This document shows positions 22,970-35,165 of a stretch of 64,000 nt of DNA, one piece after another. Within the stretch, counting starts at the first letter, position 1. Each line of letters starts with the position of its first letter. The notes beneath the pieces were generated by a model, which was not told where the DNA came from, searched no databases, and saw only the letters and a list, made by a program, of their open reading frames with translations. The DNA is from Cyathus striatus (lineage: Eukaryota > Basidiomycota > Agaricomycetes > Agaricales > Nidulariaceae). Location: the NCBI GenBank assembly GCA_025738555.1, contig JAOVFP010000018.1, forward strand, positions 1,488,001 through 1,552,000, given 5' to 3'. A program made the translations under genes and the position numbers.

Positions 22970-25020
22970 CTGCAGGGGTCCTACTTTGTCCTAGTTAGCG
23001 CCGGGAAGATTAAAGCGCCTGGACTCAGGGAGACTATCGGGCTACAGGCAATTTGCAGTTTATTCGCATGCTAAATCAAACCCAGCCACGGCCCATTTGC
23101 CACGATCTGCCACGATACAGCTCCAACACCCCTGCCATTGATGGTCTCAATCCCTTCCCTAGACTTTCAAAACTCTCTATAAAAGATCGAGCAGTACATT
23201 TCTATCCACCACAAGGTCTTTATTTTGTGATGTTATCGTCGTTAGGTCTCCACTCTAGAAGGACATTCCTGCAGGTGAGTACCCTGATCTTTATCCATCC
23301 TGGCTTTAATGTCGACTCCTTCTAAGCAGGAGACTCTGAGGGTGGATAATGGAGCCAAGACGGAAGATAAGAAGCTCTAACCCAATGACTTCTTCCAAGA
23401 GCATGGAATAAGAGTGCTGGTATCAGGAGGGTGCATCGTTGCATTTGAAGGCGAAGAAGGGTGATGGATCGATGACCACGCATGTACGCACCGTAGTCTT
23501 AGTGTATATCATGGTCGGATGGGCTATGGGACGTCTCACGCACTCCCCTTTCCCATCAACTTTCGAGCGTGACGCTACTTGTCCCGTACGTTCCTTCTCA
23601 TCTCCACGTACATTATCTTAAACTCCTCTATCATACCAAACACAGTATTCCTACCACCCAGGAACATGCTGACCCACCACCTCACGCATAGGAATCTCCT
23701 CAGAACCCAACATAATGCCCATATTCTACGCAGACGTCTCTGACTCAAACTCTGGGTATCCCCCACCCTCCTCCTCCCCCTTCTTGCTCCCCCGCTCCTC
23801 CCTCGACACGAAAACGCGTACCTCCATGACAAGTGGCCCAGTCAAGGATACATTCCCTGCCCTCCATTTCTGCACTGATTCTGTGCGTCAGGAACATGTC
23901 CTGGAAACCATCAAAACGAACCATCGCTCCTTTTCCGAGATCATACGGAGCTGCTCGCGCAAGCTTCCACCGAAGCGGGGGATATGGAACCGCCGCGCTA
24001 TCGATTCAGAAGGGGCGTATTGTGGAGTACGAAAGGATGCGAGGGTGTTGCGCAGTTGCATTTGTTGGTTGTTGATAGGGAAGAAGGGGAATGATCTGGC
24101 ACGGATTGTGTCGGATGGGGATGAGTCCTCGGGCTAGGGTTCTCCTCAAGAGACTGTCCGTGTGCTGCTTCCCGGAGATTATGGTGCTTACGGCAATATT
24201 TCCCTTCCCTTCGTCCCATTCGTCCAACCTACCTAGATCCAATTCTTCCGGCATCCCTCAAGATTCAAATTGTTCGCATATGGTCCCTACACATATGGCT
24301 TCCGCAGACCAAGTGACTAACGGGTCACCTCCCTCTCTTCCCTGTCCACTGTCACTTCAAGTTCGGCGGACTCCAGTAAAGATAATGGGGTATATACCTA
24401 CCTGCAAATGGACTAGGGCCGTCCCCCAGAAGCAGATCCCCCTTTGTTCGACTCTAGATTCCTCAATGTTTCGGGAGGTCCACGTACACACATACCCCAC
24501 TTACCCTCGGCGCTTCCAAGCGTAGTTGATGGAAGCGAATATAAACCTATTCGAAGCGTGGCCTTATTCTACCCATCTCTCAATCCATCTCGCCGTTGCA
24601 GGCGGCACAAGATATGTAGGTAGATTCGTGATCTAGTACGCCTGCGACACTTGGTGATTCTGAGCGTCCTTAGCCTGAGCAAGCGTTAGATTAGTATGGT
24701 ACTCGTCGGAGAGGGCTGGGAATACAGCGTACTATGGCTCCCTTGAACTCATCGAATCCTAATCTTACACCCAATCCCAATCTACAGCTCGAGTACTAGC
24801 ACCCGATCCCGTGACACTACTGCCATCGTGTTGGATAATGCATGGTCGTTCGACCACCTTCAACCGTAGTAACAGCAATGCGTCGAATCGGACGATATGT
24901 ACGCACAGCAGGGATATACAGTGTATGAAGGGGAGTATGGACACGAGGCAGAAACGAGTCGCGCTATTGGGGGGTTTGCGGTGTTCTGCTGAGCCATAAT
25001 GCTGTCTCTTACTTTCTTGT
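22970..25020 (+). pseudogene. Decayed gene block, paralogous to 45110-46190
   Basis: No intact gene. Three pieces resemble the block at 45.1-46.2 kb in the same order. These are a non-coding stretch (GCCGGGAAGATTAAAGCGCC against TGCTGGGAAGATTGAAGTGC), a coding-like piece near 23890-23970 (RQEHVLETIKTNHRSFSEII against HRKHVPVTITTNDVSFAEVI), and one near 24170-24210 (GDYGAYGNISLPFVPF against GYGAYGNITLPNVQF). A tail near 24900-24975 (QQGYTVYEGEYGHEAE) parallels 46090-46135 (QQGHTGYEWELDQEAE). The frames are broken. I do not recognise the protein. In both places it lies upstream of, and divergent from, a helical-bundle paralogue, so gene pair and flank were duplicated together. Confidence 0.4.
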
Positions 25021-25281
25021 GTTCTTTCTTGTTACGTGTTTACACCTTTCGACTTTCTATTTTGTTGCGTGATGTGCGGTGTGAAAGCTATTAAATGTGT
25101 TTCATTGGTTTTGGGTTGCGTTTAGATAAATGTGTAGCTCTATCTAATGTGTTTGGGAATGTATTTTTTGTATAGCTATTCGTCTGTGGGTTTAAGTGGG
25201 AGAATATAAATAATCCGAATTTCATAGTGTAGGCAATAATATTACTGCCCTACACGAGCAGTGGTGTAGGATGCGAAGTGT

Positions 25282-25892
25282 TGTTGAAGGGAAACTAGAG
25301 TTTCAGCGAGCGCGACTGGGTCCGTCAGTCGCTAGTGGCTTCGAATCGAGGGAATAAGTCTTGATGATAAGTTTGAGGTAAGTCTGAAATGATCAGACTT
25401 CGAGTTTTGATATGAGAATATGAGAGCGAATACTTGTGAGTGTTATCGAGTGTAGTGTCAACCCGAGGGCGCTCTTCTTGAGCTACTTGACCCTTGTCGA
25501 GCAGTGGAGAGTGGATAGGATAGATGTGAACTGCTGTATTCAACTGAGGGGATGTAGCTAGCTACAGAGGGGTTTATATATGTAAATATCTATGTGAGTC
25601 ATTTAAAATTTAAAGGGTAAACTAGAGTAAAGAAAAACACAGCCTTGAGGAGATGCGTGCGGCAACGCGTGTTGAGTGTTGTCGCTTTTCTGTCGTTGTC
25701 GATTGCTGAGTCCGATTCCGTGGGTGTTGTCCGAGCCGAATCGGGATGTTTGCTTTCGGGGTTGTTTGGTTCTGAGGGTGTTGGTTGGCTCGGCACGTGA
25801 CTTGTTGGTTTCGGAACGCGTCGACTTTCATCACTAAATTTTGGACCAACTCGTGAGCGGTTATAACCCATCACGATGCACCGCAATTAACA
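25282..25892 (-). repeat. Possible Ty1/copia-type solo LTR or LTR fragment
   Basis: Read on the minus strand this has LTR style: a tract ending ..CATATATAAACCCC, then GTAGCTAGCTACATCCCCTC, a region that would be the transcribed leader, and an end ...GTTTCCCTTCAACA. No clear 5-bp target duplication is found at the tentative ends and there is no internal region. Boundaries are approximate. Confidence 0.35.
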
Positions 25893-26929
25893 TAATCTGC
25901 CATAATCTCGTGACCATCTCATACCCGATCTTAATCAATCTTGAGTTACCCTCAACTTGATAATTCTGGACATTTAATCACGATTCAGCCTATAGTTACA
26001 TATATGTTATAGGTTTATCTAACATTGCATAGAATTATGTTTTATTATGTAGTTATATGGAGCTTGTAACTATGATGGATGCATAAATACCAATAATATG
26101 TCATTGTGAACTCAACAATACTTGTTCATTAGGAGTCAGGACATTAGATCAACATTAGATTTTATTTTATTGTTGGATACTACATATACAAATAATGTAG
26201 CAATGTGATAATCTATCATGTAATGACAATAGGGATTACTATGGTAGTTTAAGTAGCCAGCATAGCAGTGGTTGAGATATGGATATGATTAAATGGATTA
26301 TGCGCACATAGAAAGGTACTTACAAGGTTTAAAATTTGGGGCTCAGGTGGGGTGGTGCTTTCAATGCAGTGGAATTCTGCCTGCTTATATGCTTTTAGAT
26401 GTGGAGCACTCTTACAAATACTTTTGGTCATGGAGCTGTAAAGTGTCATGGGGCTCCGAGTCCGAGTGCACATGCTAGGGCACATCCTCGATACATTTGG
26501 AGTCGGTGATGCCATACATAGCAAGCACAGATATGGGGACTTCCGACTACTAATATAAGTACTTACTCGTGTTGCAACAAACCAGAGGTGACAATAAATT
26601 ATAGCAGGACCTTAGTCTTTAGAAGACCTTAGTTCTTAGACCTAGAAATGGTAATAGGTGTATTTAGGCAAATTATTCGACAACCTGAGCACTCTGTGCG
26701 TGTGTTTTAGATAATTATAATCCCAATCCCAGAATTTTGTGACACTCAGATGCAAACATGCTCATGTACTGCTCGTAATAACATGATCATGATACTGTGA
26801 TAATAACTATAGTATGTTACGATGTATCACGATCTTAATGTAATAGTAGTGGGAAGTAGTGAGCACCTTATATTGTTGGAAGCCAATCGTGATGACGTAT
26901 GACAGTCATTATGAGCTCCTAATGTCTCA
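25893..26929. other. AT-rich intergenic, no gene recognised
   Basis: No supportable gene. Short open frames only. Confidence 0.4.
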
Positions 26930-26934
26930 TAATC

Positions 26935-27700
26935 TGTTATATCCATGTCCGGATACATTGTGCCGACGTTCCCACGTGACCTTCTAACATACCCGGTCCG
27001 TTCCCGGAACGTACCCGCTTCGGGTTTACACTTCCCAACGTTCCCGCCCGGGAACGTACCCGGAACCCGTCGGGTTTTCTATCGGGTATCCCGGATACGT
27101 ACTTTCTCTTATGACGGCCTCACCGCGTCATCATTCTATTACTCCTCTCTTCCATTCCTACTTATACGTTTCATTATGGCCTTTGTAGATTAGTTCCTTA
27201 TTCTTCATTCTGAGCGTGTCATTTGCGCCCCTACTCCGCTTTGCCAAGACTTCATTTCCTACTTACTCCTTTCACTTGTCCTTTGTATAATACTTCTACA
27301 TTCGTATCTACAGGTTCCTACTTAGTATAAGTAGTCTTCCAGATGTAATAGGTAGTCTTTAGTATTCGTATCAACTCTGTACACTTTCTTCCTACTCTAA
27401 GTTTCGAAACCCGCTCCGGGTTTTCCTTCGGGTTTCTCTCCCGCTACCTAGTGTAGTGGCAAAGCCCTCTCTTATACTCTGGAACGTCTTCCTTGGTTAC
27501 ATATCATCTTCCTCGAAATACGAACCATTCCCTGGGGATATCCAGGCGGCGCAGCACACAAGCTGAAGCCACGGTTCTTTCCGCACTCCCGCTCTACGTT
27601 TCTGCACCCGTACTCACTTCGGGTTTCCGTTATAGTTCTCCCACACCCTCCGGGTGTCTTCGCAACCACTTCTAAGCAGGAAGAGAATCGGTACGTAACA
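26935..27700 (+). repeat. 5' LTR, 766 bp
   Basis: TGTTATATCC...GTACGTAACA. Nearly identical to 33773-34538. Visible differences are at the 11th base (A against G), near base 26 (T against C) and in TTTCTGCACC against TTTCCGCACC. No convincing initiator-Met primer-binding site follows it; the primer is undetermined. Confidence 0.93.
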
Positions 27701-27736
27701 GTATACGAATACTGATACCTTGGATATCTCTTTATC

Positions 27737-29312
27737 ATGGCTCCAACTGGGACTTCGGTTACTCGCACAGCGCATACCGCTAGTCATACCAATGCTGTGG
27801 GTGCTCGTGCCACCCGTGCAGCTACGAGGCAACAGCCTCCACGGAGTACTTCAGGTTCTCTACCTTCTACACCGTCTCGGGTTACACCCAGCCCAGCACC
27901 ACCTCCTAGTGCTACTTTCCTGGGTCCACCCTCGACTTCCGCTCAGCTACTTTCTGTTCCTGCAGCCGGGAACCTCGGATCTGCTCAGGCTCCTCCGGAT
28001 GGCACTCCACCGCCATATGGTACAGTTGCAGCAGACCGGGACACTCCCGAGGGTCACGGCTCCGATGGTGGTACCATTGGACCGCCACCTCCACCTCCTT
28101 CTCAGCCCAATCCTCCGTCTCCACCATCCTCAGACTCAGGGGATGATGGTGATGAGGATGATGTCGACAATCCCAGGCGCACACCTCTTGCGCACCACTC
28201 CCGGGAAGACCAGCTTGCCGAAGCTCTTTTGAGAGTTGCGGAATCCGCCCGGGGTACATCGGGAACACGTCGGGAACGCAACGTTCAAAAGCCAGATACT
28301 TTTGATGGTTCCAGTGCTGAGAAGTTGGAGCAGTTCATTACTCAATGCCAAATTTACTTCCGGAATAATCCTTCCCAATACTCGGATGGACACTCCCAAG
28401 TCAACTTCGCTCTCGCATATCTTCGGGATACCGCGCTTCAGCTCGTTATGCCGACCCTCTCCAATCCCTATGCTGATGATGAGTTCCTTCACTCTTGGGA
28501 GGTTTTCGTCGTCATGCTAGAGGATAACTTCGGGTTAGCGAACCCGGAAGGGGATGCCGAGAATGATCTGGATGTCCTCGTTATGAAGGATTCACAGAAA
28601 CTGTCCAAGTATCTTGTACAGTTCAACAGGCTTGCACAGCGCACCGACTGGGATGATAAGTCCTTATGCCACCGACTCTATTCCGGGTTTCCGGGTCGCA
28701 TTAAGGATGAGATCTCTCATGTTGGGAAACCTACCACAAAGCGCGGGATGATTAAACTAGCTAAAGGGATCGATAGTCGGTACTGGGAACGCCAGTCCGA
28801 GCGTACGCGGGAATCCCACCAGCCTCGGGGTCCGCGGGTTCCGGATAGCTCTGTTAGAGCTACTACAAACCGCCCCGCAGTCACCCCGGCGCCTTCCCGC
28901 CTCGTTTCGGGTCAATATGCGCCACGTCCGAGTTATCCCCACCATGCTGGTAGTCACCCACCTCGTTCCTCGCAGCCTCCCCAACAGTGGAGGCCGGAAT
29001 GACAAGGTTGGTCGAGATGGCAAACTTTTGCCACAAGAACGTCAGCGTCGCATGGACAACAATCTATGCTTGTTCTGCGGTAATCCGGGGCATCGCGCCA
29101 AGGAATGTCCCCGCTCTGCCTCTTCCGCGGCTAGAGCCCGGGCATCTGGAATATCCGCTCGGCTCCTACGTCGGCTTCTGCGGGTCCCTCGACCCGCAGG
29201 TCCGCGCCTCTTTCCAACCCGGCTTCGGGTTCGAAAAATAGGGAGCGGTCCTCTGGACACCACACAAGCTGAGGACCGCGTTGTTCCCCTTGTGCGCAGC
29301 CGATGCAGGTAA
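27737..29312 (+). pseudogene. gag with CCHC zinc knuckle, one frameshift
   Basis: Structural protein of the retrotransposon, which packages its RNA in the cytoplasm. From the ATG at 27737, a Pro/Ser/Thr-rich N-terminus and acidic stretch (DSGDDGDEDDVDNP) precede the capsid-like region (PDTFDGSSAEKLEQFITQCQ; YFRNNPSQYSDGHSQVNFAL; LEDNFGLANPEGDAENDLD). The frame stops at 29002. The zinc knuckle CLFCGNPGHRAKEC (CX2CX4HX4C, about 29069-29110) follows in the next frame, in the middle of a normal gag tail (GKLLPQERQRRMDNNLC). A one-base change near 28990 is the simplest explanation. The 3' end overlaps the pol frame by about 10 bp. Confidence 0.85.
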
Positions 29313-32300
29313 GACTCAACGCTTCCGCTCTTTCCGACCCCAATGCCCTTCATATTCCACTTTGTAGTACCATCCATGCTCTCCCTACACCCTGTACAGT
29401 TTCATATAGCGCTCTAGTCGATTCGGGTTCTACCCATTGTTTTATGGATTCATCTTTCGTTCGGACACATGCTATTCCTACCTCACCTACTCCACCTATC
29501 GCTCTCAGACTTTTCGATGGCACCACCAATCATGTTATAACCGAGTTCGTTACACTGCCTGTACTATTCCCTACCGGTGAATGTATTACAGTTGAACTCT
29601 ATGTGACACCTCTTGATTCCGTGTGTTCTGCAGTCCTAGGATACAATTGGCTCACCCGCTTCAATCTGTTGATTGACTGGGTATCGGGCTCATTAACATT
29701 CCGGACTCCAGACACTTCCGAGCAACTTCCGCTCAAATCCGGGATCTCGGAACCAGGTTCCGCTTCCGAGGATCCATCTCCGGTCACCTCTGATGAGTCT
29801 CTGCCACCTCCTCCTAGCATTTCGCTAATAAACAGTGCCGCCTTCTCGCGTGCATGCCGTTTAGAGGGAGCACAGACTTTCCGTATCCAGCTTGGTGCTG
29901 TCGCTTCCGCCGCTGCCCTCAATCCAGAGGAAGCTCCGGATCTCTCTTCCATACCGTCTGAGTATCACGAGTTTGCTGATGTATTTAGCAAGTCCCGGGC
30001 AGATACACTTGCCCCTCACCGTCCCTACGACTTAAAGATCAACCTAGAGGAAGGTGCTTCACCTCCTGTAGGTCGGATCTATTCCCTTTCCCAATCCGAG
30101 CTTTCCGCTCTTCGGGATTTCATCGATGAACATATCCGGATCGGATTTATTCAACCTTCATGCTCTCCGCACGGGGCTCCCGTCCTTTTTGTCCGCAAGA
30201 AGGACGGATCGCTTCGGCTTTGTGTGGATTTCCGCGGGTTGAACGCTATTTCTAAAAAGGATCGTTATCCTTTGCCACTCATTTCAGATTTGCTCGACAG
30301 TCCCCGTCGCACCCGTATCTACACCAAGATCGACCTGCGTCATGCGTACCACCTGGTCCGCATTGCTGAGGACGATGAATGGAAAACCGCTTTCCGGACT
30401 CACTATGGATCCTTTGAATGGCTAGTCATGCCCTTTGGACTTTCCAATGCACCCGCGGGTTTCCAACGCTTCATGAACGATGTTTTCAAAGACCTTCTTG
30501 ATGTGTGCGTCATAGTTTATTTGGATGACATCCTTATATACTCTGATAACCTTGCGCAACATCGCCAACATGTCAGGGAAGTCTTGCGTCGACTCGGAAG
30601 CACGGGTTGTACGCGCGCGCGGATAAGTGTGAGTTCCACTCGAATCTGTGGAATATCTCGGATATATACTATCGCCCAACGGTCTCACCATGTCTCCAAC
30701 AAAGGTGAAGACTATTCAAGAATGGCCAGAACCAAGGAAAGTAAAAGACATTCAATCCTTCCTTGGGTTCGCTAATTTCTATTGGCGTTTTATATACAAC
30801 TATTCCGACATAGTTGTTCCGCTCACCCGCCTTACCCGGAAGGGTAATCCGTGGAACTTCTCGGAAAAATGCCGTTCCGCTTTCACTGAACTTAAGGACG
30901 CTTTCACGTCGGCACCCATTCTTACCCATTGGGTTCCCGACAAGCAGCTCATCGTGGAAACCGACGCTTCAGATTACGCGTTGGCTGCTATCCTGTCTAT
31001 AGTTTCCGATGATGGCGAGATTCACCCTATCGCTTTCCACTCACGAACCTTTACACCTCCCGAGTTAAACTACGACACCCATGACAAGGAATTGCTTGCT
31101 ATCTTCGAAGCATTCCAAGTCTGGCGTCATTACCTGGAAGGTTCCGGTTCACCCATTGACGTCGTCACAGACCACAAGAACTTGGAATACTTTTCCACAA
31201 CCAAGATCTTGTCCCGACGACAAGCCCGATGGTCCGAGTATCTTTCCCAGTTCAATCTAGTTATCCGCTTTCGACCCGGAAAACTCGGGGCGAAGCCGGA
31301 TGCTCTGACTAGACGATGGGACGTCTACCCTAAAGAGGGGGATAGCGACTACGCTAAGGTCAATCCGCATAACTATCGTCCAGTGTTCACACAGGAACAG
31401 CTTATCACTTCTCTCTGAGCAACATCACTTATTGTACCCGCTCTTCGCGCTAGTATCATCATGGACATTGAACAGTTACATACTGACATATTATCAGCTC
31501 TCCCTAATGACCCGGTTGCAGTTATCCGAATGCGGACTCCCAAGAATCGTTGGACTGTAACCCCGGACGGTTTCCTCCATCTAGATAACCGGATCTATGT
31601 TCCGGACTCCGGAACCCTTCGGCTTCGGGTTTTACAGTACAAACACGACCACCCGCTTTCAGGACACCTTGGACAGAACAAGACCCTCGAGCTAATTCGA
31701 CGCGAATATACTTGGCCGCTTATACGGACATTTGTAAAGGACTATTGTAAGTCTTGTAATACTTGCATGCGTTCTAAACCACAGCGCCACCGCCCGTACG
31801 GAACCCTGAAACAACTTCCGGTTCCCGGACGCCCATGGCATTCGATATCTATGGATTTCATAGATCAACTTCCAAAATCATCGGCTTCCAAGTATGATTC
31901 TATACTCGTTATCGTGGATTGTTTCTCCAAGCAGTCTATCTTCATTCCCACTCATACCACTTGCTCTTCTTCCGACCTTGCGCTTCTATTTGTACTTCAT
32001 GTCTTTTCCAAGCACGGAGTCCCGGAACACATCACTTCCGATCGTGGTTCCGAGTTTGTGTCGCATTTCTTCCGTTCCTCGGTACAGCCCTCGACATCAC
32101 TTTACATTTCACCTCGGGTTATCACCCCGAAGGCGACGGCCAAACGGAACGCACAAACCAAACTCTGGAACAATACCTTCGGGCCTACTGCAACTACCAG
32201 CAGGATAACTGGTGTGATCTCTTACCTCTTGCTGAATTTGCTTACAATAATGCACCGAGCGCAACCACAGGAATTTCACCATTCTACGCAAACAAGGGTT

Positions 32301-32935
32301 ATCACCCGAACCTTGCGATACATCCGGAACGTGATCTCACTTCCGCTCGTGCCCGGCACTTCGCAGTAAACCTCGAGGAACTTCACGAGATGCTTCGGAC
32401 CGAAATACTCAGTGCGCAGAAACATTACCAAGCACCCGCCGATGCGCGTCGCAAACCCGCACCCGCATTCCCCATCGGGACAAAGGTATACGTCAAAGCC
32501 GAGTACTTCCGGACAACCCGACCATCCCAGAAACTTGCAGAAAAGTTCCTAGGACCTTTTGAAGTCATCGCACTTGCCGGATCGCATTCGCGTACCTTGC
32601 GCCTTCCAGAACAATTTCGTGCAGTCCACCCAGTATTCCATGTATCCATGCTTGAACCCAAAACTGAAAATACTATCCCAGATCGCATTATTCCTCCACC
32701 ACCACCTGTCCAGGTTGATGGTGATATTGAATACAAGGTCTCGGAGATCTTGGACTCTAAACTGGATTGTTGTTTGCGTTGCAAACTGAGGTACTACGTA
32801 TGCTGGCTAGGGTATGAAGGGACAGATGAAGAGTTTTCATGGCTTCCGGCCACGGAACTGGAACACGCTACGGATATCATCGAAGAGTTCCACTCCCGCT
32901 ATCCGGATAAGCCCGGCCCTACTCCTATTTCTTAA
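29303..32935 (+). pseudogene. pol: protease-RT-RNase H-integrase-chromodomain, broken
   Basis: Enzymes for reverse transcription and integration. Protease motif ALVDSGSTHCFMD lies near 29412; RT blocks include RKKDGSLRLCVDFRGLN, LVMPFGLSNAPAGFQRFMND and YLDDIL (about 30520). Two small deletions near 30597 and 30646 shift the frame before YLGYILSPNGL. RNase H starts near VETDASDYALAA (30955). A TGA at 31416-31418 follows LITSL. Integrase has the HHCC finger (HDHPLSGHLGQ...CKSCNTC), catalytic D in SMDFID, D in SDRGSEF and, after another one-base loss near 32075, the glutamate block in GYHPEGDGQTERTNQ. It ends with a chromodomain (EYKVSEILDSK...YYVCWLGY...FSWLPATEL), which in this family binds chromatin marks to guide integration. 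As given no complete polyprotein can be made. Confidence 0.92.
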
Positions 32936-33142
32936 TTTTCACGTTACTTATTATCCGCTTGCAGTTTCACCTTATACAAAAACCAAAAACAACGAATAAC
33001 AAGCAATAAACGAGATACAAGTACATTTAATTCTTGGTAACGTGTTACGACCATTTCCATCACTCCCTCTGCGTCTGCAACTCGACCCGAGCTATGTCCA
33101 CACCTTCCGACGCAATTCCGGCACCTGTCACAACTTCCTCGT

Positions 33143-33565
33143 ATGCATCCGGATCCCGGAGGCATTCCACGAGCAAGGTTTCAATATGGAAACATGGACA
33201 ACATGCCCAGATACCTTGGAAACATCTCAGGACAACTTATCGAGTTTGCCTACCACCTGGAAATTGGCATCACGACATCTGTAACTCAACTTGATAGACT
33301 ACGCTATCTTCCAATGCTTCCTGCATTTTCCCCGGCAGTTCCTGCTACTTCCGCATCCAACCCAGACCTCATCCAATATCTTCCAATCACTTCCCCATCC
33401 ATTCCCAACTCTTCCGATGCTTCCAACCCAGTTCCGACACTCATCTCAGCCGGATATACAATCGGCAGTGCAACTAAGCTTGCTGCATTACCGGAACATC
33501 TGGAACGAATGGCTACCAGTGGAATATTGATGCACATGTCCTTCCACATCCATGGGCAGTGTTAA
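33143..33565 (+). other. Extra open frame between pol and 3' LTR
   Basis: About 840 bp separate the pol stop (32935) from the 3' LTR, and a 140-codon frame lies there (AHLEIGITTSVTQLDRLRYL-like helical start, then a Pro/Ser-rich middle). It has no membrane segment, so it does not look like an envelope gene, and I recognise no family. A start near 33094 in another frame (MSTPSDAIPAPVTTSS) might be joined by a shift. Possibly an accessory product, possibly spacer. Confidence 0.3.
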
Positions 33566-33759
33566 TAGGTCTCGGGTTCAGCTACGACTTGCTGGAACTT
33601 ACTCAGGAACTTGTAGTTCACACCTTTGCTACTTCCCTTGCCAAAGGAATCAGATGCGCTCTCTTTCTGTTATTTGAACATTCACTGACCAATAGGATTT
33701 CTTGTATTATTTTTAGTTATATTTTCTCGCACACAGTATGACCTCGTGGGCTCGGACCT

Positions 33760-33769
33760 AAAAGGGGGA
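33760..33769 (+). promoter_or_regulatory. Polypurine tract
   Basis: AAAAGGGGGA lies three bases before the 3' LTR start (33773), the usual position for priming plus-strand DNA synthesis. Confidence 0.8.
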
Positions 33770-33772
33770 TAC

Positions 33773-34538
33773 TGTTATATCCGTGTCCGGATACATCGTG
33801 CCGACGTTCCCACGTGACCTTCTAACATACCCGGTCCGTTCCCGGAACGTACCCGCTTCGGGTTTACACTTCCCAACGTTCCCGCCCGGGAACGTACCCG
33901 GAACCCGTCGGGTTTTCTATCGGGTATCCCGGATACGTACTTTCTCTTATGACGGCCTCACCGCGTCATCATTCTATTACTCCTCTCTTCCATTCCTACT
34001 TATACGTTTCATTATGGCCTTTGTAGATTAGTTCCTTATTCTTCATTCTGAGCGTGTCATTTGCGCCCCTACTCCGCTTTGCCAAGACTTCATTTCCTAC
34101 TTACTCCTTTCACTTGTCCTTTGTATAATACTTCTACATTCGTATCTACAGGTTCCTACTTAGTATAAGTAGTCTTCCAGATGTAATAGGTAGTCTTTAG
34201 TATTCGTATCAACTCTGTACACTTTCTTCCTACTCTAAGTTTCGAAACCCGCTCCGGGTTTTCCTTCGGGTTTCTCTCCCGCTACCTAGTGTAGTGGCAA
34301 AGCCCTCTCTTATACTCTGGAACGTCTTCCTTGGTTACATATCATCTTCCTCGAAATACGAACCATTCCCTGGGGATATCCAGGCGGCGCAGCACACAAG
34401 CTGAAGCCACGGTTCTTTCCGCACTCCCGCTCTACGTTTCCGCACCCGTACTCACTTCGGGTTTCCGTTATAGTTCTCCCACACCCTCCGGGTGTCTTCG
34501 CAACCACTTCTAAGCAGGAAGAGAATCGGTACGTAACA
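33773..34538 (+). repeat. 3' LTR, 766 bp
   Basis: Matches 26935-27700 almost base for base, ends GTACGTAACA and is followed by the TSD TAATC. Confidence 0.93.
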
Positions 34539-34543
34539 TAATC

Positions 34544-35033
34544 ACTCCTGAGCTGGAGTAATTTGAATGTCTGATTGCAAGGCACATAATTATTGGCGAG
34601 TTTCTCACTGATTTACTGATGTTGGTGGAATAACTTTTATATTCTTCTGACTTCATCATTCTCCATCTTCGATTTGCCATGTTCAGCATGCGCACACAAG
34701 GTTCTTGTATGTGTTTCAATTGTGTTGTGATTAAGTTTCTGACGTGGGTTATGTATTATATGTGATTTCATATGTAGGCCACTGACAGGCCTTACAGTGG
34801 TATAAAAATCGAGGTATGTGCAGCCCTCTAGGATTAGATGTTGTATCTTGATGGGTGTTTAGGAAGTGAGGAGTAGGGGGATAATTGTACTGCAGTGATA
34901 CAAGAGTGATATGATGCAGGTTAAAGGCATTTTATTTCTGGCAGTCATGGGAGGAAGTAGAAGAAATGGATGAAGAGCTGTATCTGCAAATCAATTGCTT
35001 AACTACGATACTTCACATAAAACGTCAATCATT
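34544..35033. other. No gene recognised
   Basis: Flank of the gypsy insertion. No supportable features. Confidence 0.4.
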
Positions 35034-35165
35034 CCCACTACCTTTTAAGGTAGTTGGGTTATAGGGACCTCTGGATTACCCTATAAGTCAATTTGTGGAT
35101 CGCGGTCAGGATCTCACTTTCTGGCAATATGATTGGCCAAAGCCCTGTTATGCTCTGTGATTGGT
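35034..35165 (+). repeat. Dispersed repeat end, related to 1600-1768
   Basis: Starts with the palindrome CCCACTACCTTTTAAGGTAG and continues with TTGGGTTATAGGGACC, paralleling the reverse complement of 1600-1768. The two copies are in opposite orientations about 33 kb apart. The downstream stretch to 35960 holds no recognisable gene. Confidence 0.45.

Larger units (their letters stand above)
26935..34538 (+). mobile_element. Ty3/gypsy chromovirus, full length with TSD TAATC
   Basis: 7604 bp flanked by TAATC (26930-26934 and 34539-34543). The two 766-bp LTRs begin TGTTATATCC and end CGTAACA; by eye they differ at about three positions, implying recent insertion. The internal region has gag with a zinc knuckle, then protease, reverse transcriptase, RNase H, integrase and a C-terminal chromodomain: the chromovirus order. 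A polypurine tract precedes the 3' LTR. Frames are interrupted in gag and pol, so it is not autonomous as given. Confidence 0.95.

Noticed and set aside
33304..33549. Antisense open frames inside the gypsy element and between pol and LTR
   Set aside because: They mirror sense coding sequence or low-complexity Ser/Pro codons and have no family resemblance.
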